In this document: piece after piece, positions 1-8,008 of the stretch
Numbering within the stretch: position 1 is the first letter of the stretch
How the letters are laid out: the number at the start of each line of letters is the position of its first letter
Origin: an uncultured Eisenbergiella sp.
Lineage (GTDB): Bacteria; Bacillota; Clostridia; Lachnospirales; Lachnospiraceae
Assembly: GCA_947598825.1 (NCBI GenBank)
Contig: CANQFM010000006.1
Location: 1 to 64,000, forward strand
Direction: 5' to 3'
Length of the DNA stretch: 64,000 nt
The notes under the pieces: model-generated
Told to the model about the DNA's origin: nothing
What the model saw: the letters and a program-made list of their open reading frames with translations, nothing else
Database searches by the model: none
Made by a program: the position numbers and the translations under genes

Positions 1-88
1 TTGGGGAATTTTTTAAATCCGGTCATAAAAGGATCAGTAAAACAGGGAGACTGTGGATAAAACTACGGAAACTCAAGTAATCCCGCCC

Positions 89-117
89 TTGAATCGCGCT
101 CAAAAATATGGGATAAT
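89..117 (+). promoter_or_regulatory. Sigma-A type promoter of the DUF4236 gene
   Basis: A -35 box TTGAAT (89-94) and a -10 box GATAAT (112-117) are separated by 17 bp. Transcription would begin near 124, which rules out the GTG at 122 as a start and supports the ATG at 170. The 88 bases before it hold nothing I recognise. Confidence 0.6.
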
Positions 118-169
118 ATAAGTGAATTTTTCTTCAATCCGTAATACGGCAATCAGAAAGGGAAAGAGC

Positions 170-751
170 ATGGGACTGAGATTTCGTAAAAGTTTTAACA
201 TCCTGCCCGGCGTGAAAGTCAATCTGAACAAAAAAAGCGCCGGCGTCACCCTGGGCACCAAGGGCCTTCATTATACCGTCAATACCTCCGGCAAGCGCAC
301 CGCCAGCGTGGGGCTTCCCGGCACGGGGCTTTCCTACTCTACTACCTCGGGCGGGAAGAAAAAAGGCGGCAAGCAAAAGGAAACGCCCAAGGCCACTTTT
401 CAGAAATGGCTGGGCATCGCCATCGCGGTCATCGCGGTCATCTGTGTGATCGGCGCCGTCAAAAACGCCTTAGACAAGGGAAAGGCTTCCGATAATCCGA
501 TCCTCAATGCGGTATCCTCTATCACCCAGTCGAACGACGCTGCACCCGATGCGTCCGTTCCCCAAAATGCGGCGCTCTCCGGCTCGAATGCCTCGAGCGC
601 TTCTACAGACGCCTCTTCTACCGTATGGATCTCCGGTTCCGGCAAAAAATATCACACCAGGCCGGACTGCAGCGGCATGGAAAATGCGACGCAGATCACG
701 CTGCAGGAGGCGTTGGACATGGGCAAGGAACCCTGTAAACGCTGCGGGTAA
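170..751 (+). CDS. DUF4236 domain protein with membrane anchor and C-terminal YH-C-CKRC motif
   Basis: 193 residues. The N-terminal ~55 residues (MGLRFRKSFNI, VNLNKKSAGVTLG, GLPGTGLSYSTTS) are the DUF4236 signature, a short beta-rich domain of unknown role. A hydrophobic segment near residues 84-103 is probably a membrane helix. A Ser/Ala-rich linker follows, and the end (YHTRPDCSGM...EPCKRCG) resembles a small Ada-like cysteine motif found at the C-terminus of many Firmicutes surface or membrane proteins. I chose the ATG at 170 because AAAGGGA sits 6 bases upstream and the promoter at 89-117 makes the GTG at 122 unlikely. It is a single-gene unit closed by a hairpin. Function is unknown. Confidence 0.8.
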   Translation: MGLRFRKSFNILPGVKVNLNKKSAGVTLGTKGLHYTVNTSGKRTASVGLPGTGLSYSTTSGGKKKGGKQKETPKATFQKWLGIAIAVIAVICVIGAVKNALDKGKASDNPILNAVSSITQSNDAAPDASVPQNAALSGSNASSASTDASSTVWISGSGKKYHTRPDCSGMENATQITLQEALDMGKEPCKRCG

Positions 752-754
752 AAG

Positions 755-793
755 GAAAACGGGAGCTACGCATATTCGCGGCTCCCGTTTTTG
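755..793. terminator. Bidirectional rho-independent terminator
   Basis: The stem AAAACGGGAGC (757-767) pairs with GCTCCCGTTTT (781-791). A T-run follows on the plus strand and an A-run precedes it, so it can end both the DUF4236 gene and the convergent barstar gene. Confidence 0.8.
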
Positions 794-794
794 A

Positions 795-1121
795 TTATCC
801 TTCAGTTTCTTTTTCTTCGGCTCGCAGCTCCCCGGTTTCTTCCGGCGCCCTGGCATCCAACTCCTCCACGCGCATCCCCTCGATTTTCTGCTCTGCACTC
901 CTCAGGACCTGCAACAGCCTGTCCCCGTATCCGTTCAGGCGTTCATTCATAACCGCCGTACCCTTTACCCGAATTTGGATCGGTTCGCTGCGTTCCAGCA
1001 AAACGTCATGGAGGGCGTCCAGATTTTTGCCGTAATATTCCGGCAGGTCCCATTGCTCCTTTAAGAAAGCGTGCAGTTCCTTTCTCGTCTGAAAGGCGGA
1101 AAGATCCAGTTCAAAGATCAT
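795..1121 (-). CDS. Barstar-family ribonuclease inhibitor
   Basis: 108 residues. The sequence follows barstar closely in its first 85 residues (ELHAFLKEQWDLPEYYGKNLDALHDVL). The motif YYGKNLDALHD corresponds to the barnase-binding helix and loop of barstar, including the Asp residues that plug the barnase active site. The C-terminal ~20 residues are an acidic extension (EE-rich). Its ATG overlaps the stop of the preceding barnase-like gene by four bases (ATGA), so the two are translationally coupled, as expected for an enzyme and its inhibitor. It would act in the cytoplasm to protect the producer. Confidence 0.88.
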   Translation of the reverse strand: MIFELDLSAFQTRKELHAFLKEQWDLPEYYGKNLDALHDVLLERSEPIQIRVKGTAVMNERLNGYGDRLLQVLRSAEQKIEGMRVEELDARAPEETGELRAEEKETEG

Positions 1122-1612
1122 TCGTCCCGGCCTCCTTCCCCATACAACTGCTCAAAAGTCTCATAATGGTCTTCCGTGTAAAAGATCAGGCCGTCATTGG
1201 AAAAAATAATCCGCCTGGCGTTGCGGCGGCCTCCCTCATAGTCGATGTCGCATTCAAAATACGTTCTGCCCTCTTCTTCCGGCAGCAGTCCTTCATAGTT
1301 GCCGAAGCGGTCGCCGCCGATACTCATTCCCGGGGCCACCTCCCACAGGTTACCTGCATAGGAATCCCACCCCAGATCGCGGGCTTCGGATTTGGTCAGA
1401 TAATTTTCCGGCAAATGCCCGTATAAATGAAGATAAAGCGCTACATCTTCCTTTGTGGTGTAGCTGCCATCCTCCGGCAAAGTTTCCTGCACGACCGTTT
1501 CCGACGTTGGTAAAACAAAATCTCCTTCCGGCCCACAGGCAGCCAACAACCCCACCGCCAACAGCGCCCAGCAAAGGATCCGCCGTAACGGCATACCAGA
1601 TTTTCCTTTCAT
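1118..1612 (-). CDS. Barnase-like guanyl-preferring ribonuclease, lipoprotein
   Basis: 164 residues. A signal peptide ends in the lipobox LLAAC (Cys26), so the mature protein should be anchored at the outer face of the membrane. The rest aligns with barnase: YLTKSEARDLGW, APGMSIGGDRFGNYEG and the active-site part. The catalytic residues of barnase are all present by position: Glu120 (Glu73), Arg130 and Arg134 (Arg83, Arg87) and His149 (His102). I start at 1612 because GGAGG lies 5 bases upstream; an ATG at 1594 is an alternative. The partner barstar overlaps its stop. It is likely a secreted RNase used for nutrition or competition; which one cannot be seen. Confidence 0.88.
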   Translation of the reverse strand: MKGKSGMPLRRILCWALLAVGLLAACGPEGDFVLPTSETVVQETLPEDGSYTTKEDVALYLHLYGHLPENYLTKSEARDLGWDSYAGNLWEVAPGMSIGGDRFGNYEGLLPEEEGRTYFECDIDYEGGRRNARRIIFSNDGLIFYTEDHYETFEQLYGEGGRDE

Positions 1613-1660
1613 CTTTTCCTCCATGGCCCGAATCGTAAGCAGAGCAGCGCGAATGTCCTC

Positions 1661-2413
1661 TTAGAAAACGCCTGCCGCCCTGCGCTGGCGGACGGCTTCA
1701 TAGGCCAGGATTCCCGCCGCGACAGACGCATTGAGAGAATCGATATCCCCCTTCATCGGGATGGACGCTGCCATATCGCATTTTTCCCTGACCAGGCGCC
1801 CCACGCCGCTGCCCTCATTGCCGATCACCAGTCCGATGGGGCCCTTTAGATCCAAGTCGTACATAACGGTTCCCTTCATATCCGCGCAGACGAACCAGAG
1901 TCCTTCTTTTTTCAGCGTTTCCATCGTATTGACCAGATTGGTCACCCGCGCCACCGGCGTATGATAAACCGCCCCTGCCGACGCCTTAGCCGCTGCAGCG
2001 GTCAGGCCAACCGCCCTGTTTTTGGGAATGATCACTCCGTGGGCGCCCGCCAGATTGGCTGTCCGAATGATCGCGCCCAGATTATGGGGATCTTCGATAT
2101 TATCCAGCAGGAACAAAAAAGGGGCTTCCCCCTTTTGTCTGGCTGCATCCAGGATTTCCTCTACCTCGGCGTATTCATAGGCCGCCGCATAGGCGATGAC
2201 CCCCTGATGCTTTCCTGTTTCGGAAAGCTGATCCAGCCGTTCCCTCGTCACGAACCTGACCGGCGTACCCTTTTTCCGGGCTTCCCGGCGGATCGTCGCG
2301 ACCGGCCCGTCCTGACAGCCGTCCAGCAGAAAAAGCCTGTCTATGGGCTGATCCGCCCGATATGCCTCCAGAACGGCGTTGCGCCCTTCAATGGTATATT
2401 CCTGATATCGCAT
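1661..2413 (-). CDS. rlmB: 23S rRNA (guanosine-2'-O-)-methyltransferase, TrmH/RlmB family
   Basis: 250 residues, normal for the family. The N-terminal substrate-binding domain (EGRNAVLEAYR at the start) is followed by a SpoU/TrmH knot domain with motif 1 DNIEDPHNLGAIIRTA, motif 2 GLVIGNEGSGV and motif 3 IPMKGDIDSLNASVAAGI. RlmB methylates G2251 of 23S rRNA in E. coli; here the exact target is inferred. It is the last gene of a minus-strand operon cysE-cysS-mrnC-rlmB, 12 bases after mrnC, an arrangement common in Firmicutes. Confidence 0.93.
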   Translation of the reverse strand: MRYQEYTIEGRNAVLEAYRADQPIDRLFLLDGCQDGPVATIRREARKKGTPVRFVTRERLDQLSETGKHQGVIAYAAAYEYAEVEEILDAARQKGEAPFLFLLDNIEDPHNLGAIIRTANLAGAHGVIIPKNRAVGLTAAAAKASAGAVYHTPVARVTNLVNTMETLKKEGLWFVCADMKGTVMYDLDLKGPIGLVIGNEGSGVGRLVREKCDMAASIPMKGDIDSLNASVAAGILAYEAVRQRRAAGVF

Positions 2414-2425
2414 CTCTACCGCCTT

Positions 2426-2866
2426 TCACAGAGATATGTCCGTCAGTTCAAAGCTTCTCTTCACCAGCGCAAGCAGCCTATCCGTCCGGCCCGTCAGATA
2501 GAGAAAGCCGTACAGCGCCTCCAGCCCCGTGGCCTTCCGATAGTCTGCCACGGAGGCGTTTTTGGCCACCGTATGGGAGTGGGCGTTGCGTCCTCGCTTA
2601 TAGATCGCCAGCTCCTCCTGGGTCAGCTCCGGGAGCAGCGCCGTGGCGCAGGCAGCTTGGGCTGTGGCACAGACCACCTCGCTTTTCCTTTTATGCAGGG
2701 AATGCGCCGGCGCCTGCATCCTTTCCACTACCACCGTCCGAACCAGGAGATCGTAAATACAGTCGCCGATAAACGCCAGCGTCAGCGGCGAGTACGTCCT
2801 GACGTCCGGCCTTTGACAGTCAAACTGCGCCCGGATCTCTTCCAGCAGGCTTAAGCCCTCTTCCAT
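2426..2866 (-). CDS. mrnC: Mini-ribonuclease 3
   Basis: 146 residues. It is a stand-alone RNase III catalytic domain without the double-stranded RNA-binding domain. The motif LTLAFIGDCIYDLLVRT contains the acidic residue of the RNase III signature, and a later AKNASVADYRKATGLEALYGFLY segment supplies the second metal-binding part. In Bacillus this enzyme trims the 23S rRNA precursor. The start overlaps the end of cysS by 16 bases, and a GGGGG stretch lies just upstream of the ATG. Confidence 0.93.
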   Translation of the reverse strand: MEEGLSLLEEIRAQFDCQRPDVRTYSPLTLAFIGDCIYDLLVRTVVVERMQAPAHSLHKRKSEVVCATAQAACATALLPELTQEELAIYKRGRNAHSHTVAKNASVADYRKATGLEALYGFLYLTGRTDRLLALVKRSFELTDISL

Positions 2867-4260
2867 TTTACCCCCTCGCGGGTATCCTCCAGGACGATAC
2901 CCATTTCAAGAAGCCTGCTGCGGATCTCGTCAGCCCGGGCAAAATCCTTCGCCTTGCGCGCCGCCTGCCTCTGGGCGATCAGTTCCTCCACCTCTGCATC
3001 CAAAAGCTGTTCCTTTGTCTCTACAGTCAGGCCGCAGATATCCGTCAGAGACGTCAATTCTTCCAGCAAAGCCTGCAAAAACGCCCGGGTATGTCCGTCT
3101 CCGGTATTGGTGTTGATGAATTTCACCAGTTCAAAGACGGCGGAAAGGGCGTCGGCGGTATTGAAATCGTCATCCATCGCCTCATCGAATTTTTTCACAT
3201 ACTCCCCGGCCTGGCAGAGTAACCCCTGCTCCGCCTCCTCCACAGGGCCTTCTTTGGCGTTGGCCAACAAAAACTGCAGATTGGAAACCGCCGTGCGGAT
3301 GCGCTCCAGCCCGTTCTTCGCCGCTTCCATCAGTTCCGCGCTGAAATTCAGCGGGCTTCTGTAATGGGCCGACAGCATGAAAAAGCGAAGCACCATGGGA
3401 TCGTATTTTTCCAGAATGTCCCGCACGGTGAAGAAGTTCCCGGCGGATTTGCTCATCTTACGGTTGTCGATATTCAAAAAGGCGTTATGCATCCAGTAAT
3501 GGGCGAAGGGTTTGCCGTTAGCCGCCTCCGACTGGGCGATCTCGTTCTCGTGATGGGGAAAGATCAGATCCTCCCCGCCGGCATGGATATCGATCTCCTC
3601 TCCCAGATACCGTTTGCTCATGACGGAACACTCAATATGCCAGCCGGGCCTGCCGTCGCACCAGGGGGATTCCCAAAACGGCTCTCCCTCCTTTTTGGGC
3701 TTCCAGAGTACGAAATCCAGCGGATCCTCCTTCTGATCCATGCCGGAAACCAGCAGGGAACGCTTACCGCCCTCCAGCTCATCCAGATTCTTATGGGACA
3801 GCTTGCCGTATTCCGCAAAGCTATTGACCCTGAAATACACGGTGCCGTCCTTGGCCACATACGCATGGCCCTTTTCGATCAGCGTGCGGATCATCTCCTC
3901 CATGCCGTCGATCTCCTGCGTGGCCAGCGGATGCGTCGTGGCGGGGCGCACATTCAGCGAGGCCATATCCTTTTTGCACTCTGCGATATAGCGTTCGGAG
4001 ATCACGCTGGCGTCCACGCCCTCCTCGGCGGCCTTTTTGATGATCTTATCGTCCACATCCGTAAAGTTGCTGACGTAGTTGACGCGATAGCCTTTATGCT
4101 CCATATAGCGCCGCACCGTATCGAATACGATCATGGGCCTGGCGTTGCCGATATGAATCAGGTTATAGACCGTGGGGCCACAGACATACATCCGCACCTT
4201 TCCCGGCTCGATCGGCACAAATTCTTCCTTTTTCTTTGTCAGGGTATTATATATTTTCAT
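2851..4260 (-). CDS. cysS: Cysteinyl-tRNA synthetase
   Basis: 469 residues. It is a class I synthetase: CGPTVYNLIHIGNARP carries the HIGH-type motif and the first zinc cysteine, WHIECSVMS and HHENEIAQSE give the remaining zinc ligands, and KMSKSAGN is the KMSKS loop. It charges tRNA-Cys in the cytoplasm. The ATG overlaps the stop of cysE by four bases and has AGGAG eight bases upstream, so cysteine synthesis and use are co-transcribed. No T-box leader is visible in front of the operon. Confidence 0.97.
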   Translation of the reverse strand: MKIYNTLTKKKEEFVPIEPGKVRMYVCGPTVYNLIHIGNARPMIVFDTVRRYMEHKGYRVNYVSNFTDVDDKIIKKAAEEGVDASVISERYIAECKKDMASLNVRPATTHPLATQEIDGMEEMIRTLIEKGHAYVAKDGTVYFRVNSFAEYGKLSHKNLDELEGGKRSLLVSGMDQKEDPLDFVLWKPKKEGEPFWESPWCDGRPGWHIECSVMSKRYLGEEIDIHAGGEDLIFPHHENEIAQSEAANGKPFAHYWMHNAFLNIDNRKMSKSAGNFFTVRDILEKYDPMVLRFFMLSAHYRSPLNFSAELMEAAKNGLERIRTAVSNLQFLLANAKEGPVEEAEQGLLCQAGEYVKKFDEAMDDDFNTADALSAVFELVKFINTNTGDGHTRAFLQALLEELTSLTDICGLTVETKEQLLDAEVEELIAQRQAARKAKDFARADEIRSRLLEMGIVLEDTREGVKWKRA

Positions 4261-4934
4261 AGGGTCTCCTTTTCTTTCTTTTGGATCCGCTTCATCTGCT
4301 CCTCCAGTTCCAGCACCCGGTTGATCAGTTCGCTGTTGGCCTTCTGCAGATCCATGATATCCTCTTTCACCGGATCGGGCAGATTCTGATCCATCGTCTC
4401 CCGGGGCAGCGGCTGGTTGTCCCTGCGCACGACGCGTCCCGGCACGCCCACCACCGTAGAATTGGGCGGCACGGCGGACAGCACCACGCTTCCCGCTCCG
4501 ATCTTGGAATTTTCCCCTACGGTAAAGGAACCCAGGACCTTGGCCCCCGCGCTGATCATCACATTGTCTTCGATCGTGGGATGCCGTTTTCCCTGCTCCT
4601 TGCCCGTTCCTCCCAGGGTCACGCCCTGATAGAGCGTAACATTGTTGCCGATCACTGCAGTCTCGCCGATGATCACCCCGTTGCCGTGATCTACGAAGAA
4701 ACCGCTGCCGATCCTGGCGCCAGGATGGATCTCAATGCCCGTCTTGCGGGCGCCTCTCTGGGAAATATAACGGGCCCAGAAATAGTGCCCTGACAAATAC
4801 AGCCTGTGCGCCACGCGATAGTGCATCATGACGCAAAAGCTCGGATATAAAAAGACCTCCCAGGCGGAATGGATCGCCGGATCCCGTTCCCGGATGATCC
4901 GGATCTCCTCTCTGACATATTTCAAAAAACCCAC
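4257..4934 (-). CDS. cysE: Serine O-acetyltransferase
   Basis: About 225 residues. The N-terminal helical SATase part (VREEIRIIRERDPAIHS) precedes a left-handed beta-helix of hexapeptide repeats (IHPGARIGSGFFVDHGNGVIIGE, VTLGGTG, KIGAGSVV) with the catalytic His/Asp region in DHGNG. It makes O-acetylserine for cysteine synthesis. The ATG at 4967 lies upstream of the predicted transcription start, so I prefer GTG at 4934 (GGGGGTG five bases upstream); GTG 4940 and TTG 4925 are alternatives. The C-terminus is a coiled-coil-like segment (LQKANSELINRVLELEEQMK). First gene of the cysE-cysS-mrnC-rlmB operon. Confidence 0.88.
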   Translation of the reverse strand: MGFLKYVREEIRIIRERDPAIHSAWEVFLYPSFCVMMHYRVAHRLYLSGHYFWARYISQRGARKTGIEIHPGARIGSGFFVDHGNGVIIGETAVIGNNVTLYQGVTLGGTGKEQGKRHPTIEDNVMISAGAKVLGSFTVGENSKIGAGSVVLSAVPPNSTVVGVPGRVVRRDNQPLPRETMDQNLPDPVKEDIMDLQKANSELINRVLELEEQMKRIQKKEKETL

Positions 4935-4969
4935 GCCCACACCCCCGTATGTATCCGATTCCAGCATAA

Positions 4970-4998
4970 AGGATAGAGAACTTTCCCGCTTTTGTCAA
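4970..4998 (-). promoter_or_regulatory. Promoter of the cysE-cysS-mrnC-rlmB operon
   Basis: Reading the minus strand, a perfect -35 TTGACA (4998-4993) and a -10 TATCCT (4975-4970) are separated by 17 bp. The start of transcription would be near 4963. Confidence 0.6.
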
Positions 4999-5028
4999 CT
5001 TCTTTATGGGATTTTCTCATGATTCCGC

Positions 5029-6123
5029 CTACACGGTTTCGTTGATCCAGACCGGCGCGAGAGGCCGGACTGCATCCTTGATCTCTTCCGGCAGCGGCCG
5101 ATAACCGAAAAGCCATTCCGTCAGCCGGGCAGGATCCGCCGAAAGCAGCGGGATCCTTTCCCCTCCGCGCTCCAGGGACAGCCCATCCTCCGTCCGTTTC
5201 CAGCCGTCCGCGGCCGTCAGCGTCTCCACATCTGTCCCGGAGCCGTCCGCATCGCAGAAAAACACCCCGTTGTTGTCCGAAAGAAGGGGATCTTTTACTT
5301 CCACCGCAAACCGCCGCCTTTGGCAGCTTTTAAGCAGCGCCAGCGCGGCGGGAACGTGCAGGATCCGGGCCATGATGAGGGGCCGCTTTTCCCTGCGCCG
5401 GAGGACAAACCGTTCCTCGATTTCCTTTTCCGCCAGCACTTCCAGAATCTCCGGCCTTCCCTCCTCGCAGGTATACATACAGAGCCCCCGCAGGACGCCG
5501 TCCTCTTCATATCCGTAAATACAGCCGTTCTGGGCGGCCAGCTCCGCCGCCTGCTGCCTGTAATATGCCTGATCCCGAAAGACGTAAACCCCCTTATGCG
5601 CCGAAAGGAAGTCCTTGGCAAAAGCCGCCGCCCGTTTGGCGTCCTGCTCACTCAGCCGGCTCAGCCGCTCCTTTTGAAGCGAAAACGCGTCCCAGACGGG
5701 CCTGTCATAGATATAGGCAAATCCAAAGGGGGCATAGATCTTCGGGGAAGCCGGCATCAGGAAACAAAAAGGCATCCCTTCCCGTCGCAGAAGCGCCATC
5801 GCTTCTTTTAACAGCGCCGCCATATACCCCCTGTGACGCCAGACTTCCCGGGTGGCCACGCCCACCAGATAGGAGGACGCCACCTCTTTTCCCAACACCC
5901 GCATACGCTCCGGCGTCAGGTAGAGCATGGAACGGATCCCTTCCGGCCCTTCCAGCACCAGGCCCCGGTTTTCTGCCGCTTTTTCAGAAAAATAATAGGA
6001 TGTAAAGGCCTCCGTATCCTCTGAAAATACTTCCCGCCACAGGCCCTCTGCCGCAAGGCAGCCGTTTTTTTCCAGACGGCGCAGGGTCACATCCGTAAAA
6101 GCCGTCCCGTCCATGGCTCTCAT
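5029..6123 (-). CDS. Eis-like GNAT N-acetyltransferase
   Basis: 364 residues, the usual length of the Eis/YobR-type proteins (two GNAT folds plus a sterol-carrier-like C-terminal domain). The acetyl-CoA-binding part is seen in [24 protein letters not shown] (about residues 85-108), followed by [19 protein letters not shown], a typical Eis segment. Known members acetylate amines such as aminoglycosides or polyamines; the substrate here is unknown. The ATG overlaps the stop of ispF (ATGA), so it is co-transcribed with an isoprenoid gene with no evident metabolic link. Confidence 0.8.
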   Translation of the reverse strand: MRAMDGTAFTDVTLRRLEKNGCLAAEGLWREVFSEDTEAFTSYYFSEKAAENRGLVLEGPEGIRSMLYLTPERMRVLGKEVASSYLVGVATREVWRHRGYMAALLKEAMALLRREGMPFCFLMPASPKIYAPFGFAYIYDRPVWDAFSLQKERLSRLSEQDAKRAAAFAKDFLSAHKGVYVFRDQAYYRQQAAELAAQNGCIYGYEEDGVLRGLCMYTCEEGRPEILEVLAEKEIEERFVLRRREKRPLIMARILHVPAALALLKSCQRRRFAVEVKDPLLSDNNGVFFCDADGSGTDVETLTAADGWKRTEDGLSLERGGERIPLLSADPARLTEWLFGYRPLPEEIKDAVRPLAPVWINETV

Positions 6124-6662
6124 CCCTTTGGACAGCCGCTGCAGCCTTCGCAGCCCCGGACCGCTGCTGCATCCCGGTCATACAGATCCATGGGGCTGGT
6201 AAGCAGGCAGACCGCCTGGGAAGAGATCCCTTCCCCGTTTCCGGTAAAGCCCAGCCCTTCTTCTGTCGTCGCCTTTACATTGACCTGGGAAACCCGGAGC
6301 TGTAAAGCCTCCGCGATATTACAGCGCATCTGTTCGATATGCGGCCGCATTTTCGGCGCCTGGGCAATGATGGTGGCGTCGATATTTTCGATCAGAAACA
6401 GATTTTCCCGAAGCAGGTCTCCCACCCGTTCCAGCAGCCTTAAGGAGCTGATCCCTTCATAAGCCGGATCCGTGTCGGGAAAATGCTTCCCGATATCCCC
6501 CAGAGCAGCCGCCCCCAGCAGGGCGTCCATGATGGCGTGCAGCAGCACGTCCGCGTCGGAATGGCCCAAAAGCCCCTTCTCCCAGGGGATCTCCACACCG
6601 CCCAGGATCAGCCTCCTGCCTTCTACCAGCCTGTGTACGTCATATCCTGTACCGATCCGCAT
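6120..6662 (-). CDS. ispF: 2-C-methyl-D-erythritol 2,4-cyclodiphosphate synthase
   Basis: 180 residues. The start [11 protein letters not shown] contains the zinc ligands Asp and His, [32 protein letters not shown] is the family signature with the third zinc His, and [16 protein letters not shown] is the C-terminal active-site loop. It closes the ring of CDP-ME 2-phosphate in the non-mevalonate isoprenoid pathway. The C-terminus has a short Gly/Cys-rich extension ([11 protein letters not shown]) beyond the usual ~157 residues, which is odd for an IspF. Confidence 0.95.
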   Translation of the reverse strand: MRIGTGYDVHRLVEGRRLILGGVEIPWEKGLLGHSDADVLLHAIMDALLGAAALGDIGKHFPDTDPAYEGISSLRLLERVGDLLRENLFLIENIDATIIAQAPKMRPHIEQMRCNIAEALQLRVSQVNVKATTEEGLGFTGNGEGISSQAVCLLTSPMDLYDRDAAAVRGCEGCSGCPKG

Positions 6663-6743
6663 ATTTTCCTCCGCCTTTCCTGTTACGATCCGTTTCTAAA
6701 GAAAAAGGGAAGCGCTGACTGACCAGGCTTCCCATGTACGTCG

Positions 6744-6817
6744 TAGCGAGAGGGGGACTTGAACCCTCGACACCGCGGGTATGAACCGCGTGCTCTAGCC
6801 AGCTGAGCTATCTCGCC
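6744..6817 (-). tRNA. tRNA-Met (CAT), elongator type
   Basis: On the minus strand a full cloverleaf folds: acceptor GGCGAGA with its 3' partner, D arm GCTC/GAGC, anticodon stem CGCGG/CCGCG with loop TTCATAC (anticodon CAT) and T loop TTCAAGT. There is one A-C mismatch in the T stem. CCA is not encoded. The overall sequence resembles elongator tRNA-Met of Firmicutes; a lysidine-modified tRNA-Ile cannot be fully excluded. Confidence 0.92.
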
Positions 6818-6828
6818 AGAAGATGATA

Positions 6829-6901
6829 TGGGGCCTACAGGGCTCGAACCTGTGACCCTCTGCTTGTAAGGCAGATGCTCTCCCAGCTGAGCTAAGACCC
6901 C
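6829..6901 (-). tRNA. tRNA-Val (TAC)
   Basis: Minus-strand cloverleaf: acceptor GGGGTCT/AGGCCCC, D arm GCTC/GAGC, anticodon stem TCTGC/GCAGA with loop CTTACAA (anticodon TAC), T arm ACAGG-TTCGAGC-CCTGT. CCA is not encoded. It is transcribed ahead of tRNA-Met from the same promoter. Confidence 0.95.
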
Positions 6902-6935
6902 GTATCCTGCGCCGCCAATTTACGGCTGCTTGATT

Positions 6936-6964
6936 AGTATACAAAAAACGCTATCAAAAGTCAA
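6936..6964 (-). promoter_or_regulatory. Promoter of the tRNA-Val/tRNA-Met unit
   Basis: On the minus strand TTGACT (6964-6959), 17 bp spacer and TATACT (6941-6936). This is a near-consensus strong promoter, fitting a stable-RNA unit. Confidence 0.75.
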
Positions 6965-7009
6965 GCCATATTTCAAATTTTTTCAAACCCCAAAAACTGC
7001 CGGGACGCG

Positions 7010-7816
7010 TCATTGCTGCCCCGCCTGCTGCTGCGCCAGCGCCGCCAGCCAGCTTTGAAACTCCGTCATGATATCCCCATAGGGAACCGCCCAGCAGATC
7101 CCATAGGTATCCCCGCCGGAAACCATCCCGACCCAGACGCCCTCCAGGCTGTACACGCCGCCTCCGCTGGATCCGTAGGAAACGGTGGATAAAAACTGCA
7201 GCACCTGCTGGGAAGGCTGATTGGGATAAGCCACGCTGTCATCGTCCAGCACGCCCGCCTCGACCAGCGCATTCGGCCCCGCCGCCGAACTGACGGCAAA
7301 CAGGATATCCCCTTTTTGCTTCCCGATGTCCGCAGCATCGGAACCGGCCGCCGGCAGAAGGCTCCGCAGGGTTTGTTCCGAAAGCTGGGCGCAGGGCACC
7401 AGCAAAAATCCCACGTCCTTGTCCGAATTGACATAAGCCACATAAGCTTCCTGCACCGTATCGTCCGAAAACTGCACCTGCGTATGCGCCCGTCTCAGAC
7501 AATGCGCGGCTGTCACAATATAAACCATGTTTCCGTCCATCGCAACGATCACACCGCTGCCTTCACTGGCATAGATCAGCCCCAGCGGATCTGCGTCGCT
7601 GTAATTGTATACCCGCACATTGTGCCCTGCCGTCCGTACCGCCGCTTCCAAAACCACCGGCTGCAGGGCTTCGACCGTCTGGCGCACCTGCAAGAGCCTG
7701 GCCTGATCCGCCACTTTTGCCCCATCCGCCGATCCGTAGGACGGCGGAGCCGCCTGCGCCGTGACGGGCGACAAAAAAAACAGGGCCGCCGCCAGGGCGA
7801 TTAAGAATTTCTTCAT
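7010..7816 (-). CDS. Exported trypsin-like serine protease
   Basis: 268 residues. A signal peptide (MKKFLIALAAALFFLSPVTAQA) directs export. The chymotrypsin fold triad is visible: His105 in VTAAHC, Asp134 in DKDVGFL and Ser217 in YGSSGGGVY. There is no PDZ domain, unlike HtrA proteins. Start chosen at 7816, where GGAGG lies upstream and the signal peptide begins. It has its own promoter and is divergent from the large membrane protein gene. The substrate is unknown; it might process cell-surface proteins. Confidence 0.88.
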   Translation of the reverse strand: MKKFLIALAAALFFLSPVTAQAAPPSYGSADGAKVADQARLLQVRQTVEALQPVVLEAAVRTAGHNVRVYNYSDADPLGLIYASEGSGVIVAMDGNMVYIVTAAHCLRRAHTQVQFSDDTVQEAYVAYVNSDKDVGFLLVPCAQLSEQTLRSLLPAAGSDAADIGKQKGDILFAVSSAAGPNALVEAGVLDDDSVAYPNQPSQQVLQFLSTVSYGSSGGGVYSLEGVWVGMVSGGDTYGICWAVPYGDIMTEFQSWLAALAQQQAGQQ

Positions 7817-7898
7817 AAAGGAACCTCCCCGACGCTGCATCCAGGCCCGGTTTCCTGACAGAAAAACCGGTTGGGGAGCGCGCCGTCCGTTGTGTCCC

Positions 7899-7927
7899 AG
7901 TATACTCCCCTTTTCCTCCGGACGCAA
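7899..7927 (-). promoter_or_regulatory. Promoter of the serine protease gene
   Basis: On the minus strand TTGCGT (7927-7922), 17 bp spacer and TATACT (7904-7899). Confidence 0.6.
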
Positions 7928-7947
7928 GAATACAGCGAATATTTCGG

Positions 7948-7976
7948 TTGGAAAAAAACAAATATCGTTGTATACT
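7948..7976 (+). promoter_or_regulatory. Promoter of the large membrane protein gene
   Basis: TTGGAA (7948-7953), 17 bp spacer and TATACT (7971-7976). It lies back to back with the protease promoter. Confidence 0.65.
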
Positions 7977-8008
7977 ATATTTACTGATGAAAAGAAGGAA
8001 ACGGACTC

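Noticed and set aside
122..169. GTG start for the DUF4236 gene
   Set aside because: It lies at the predicted transcription start; the ATG at 170 has a proper ribosome binding site and begins the known domain.
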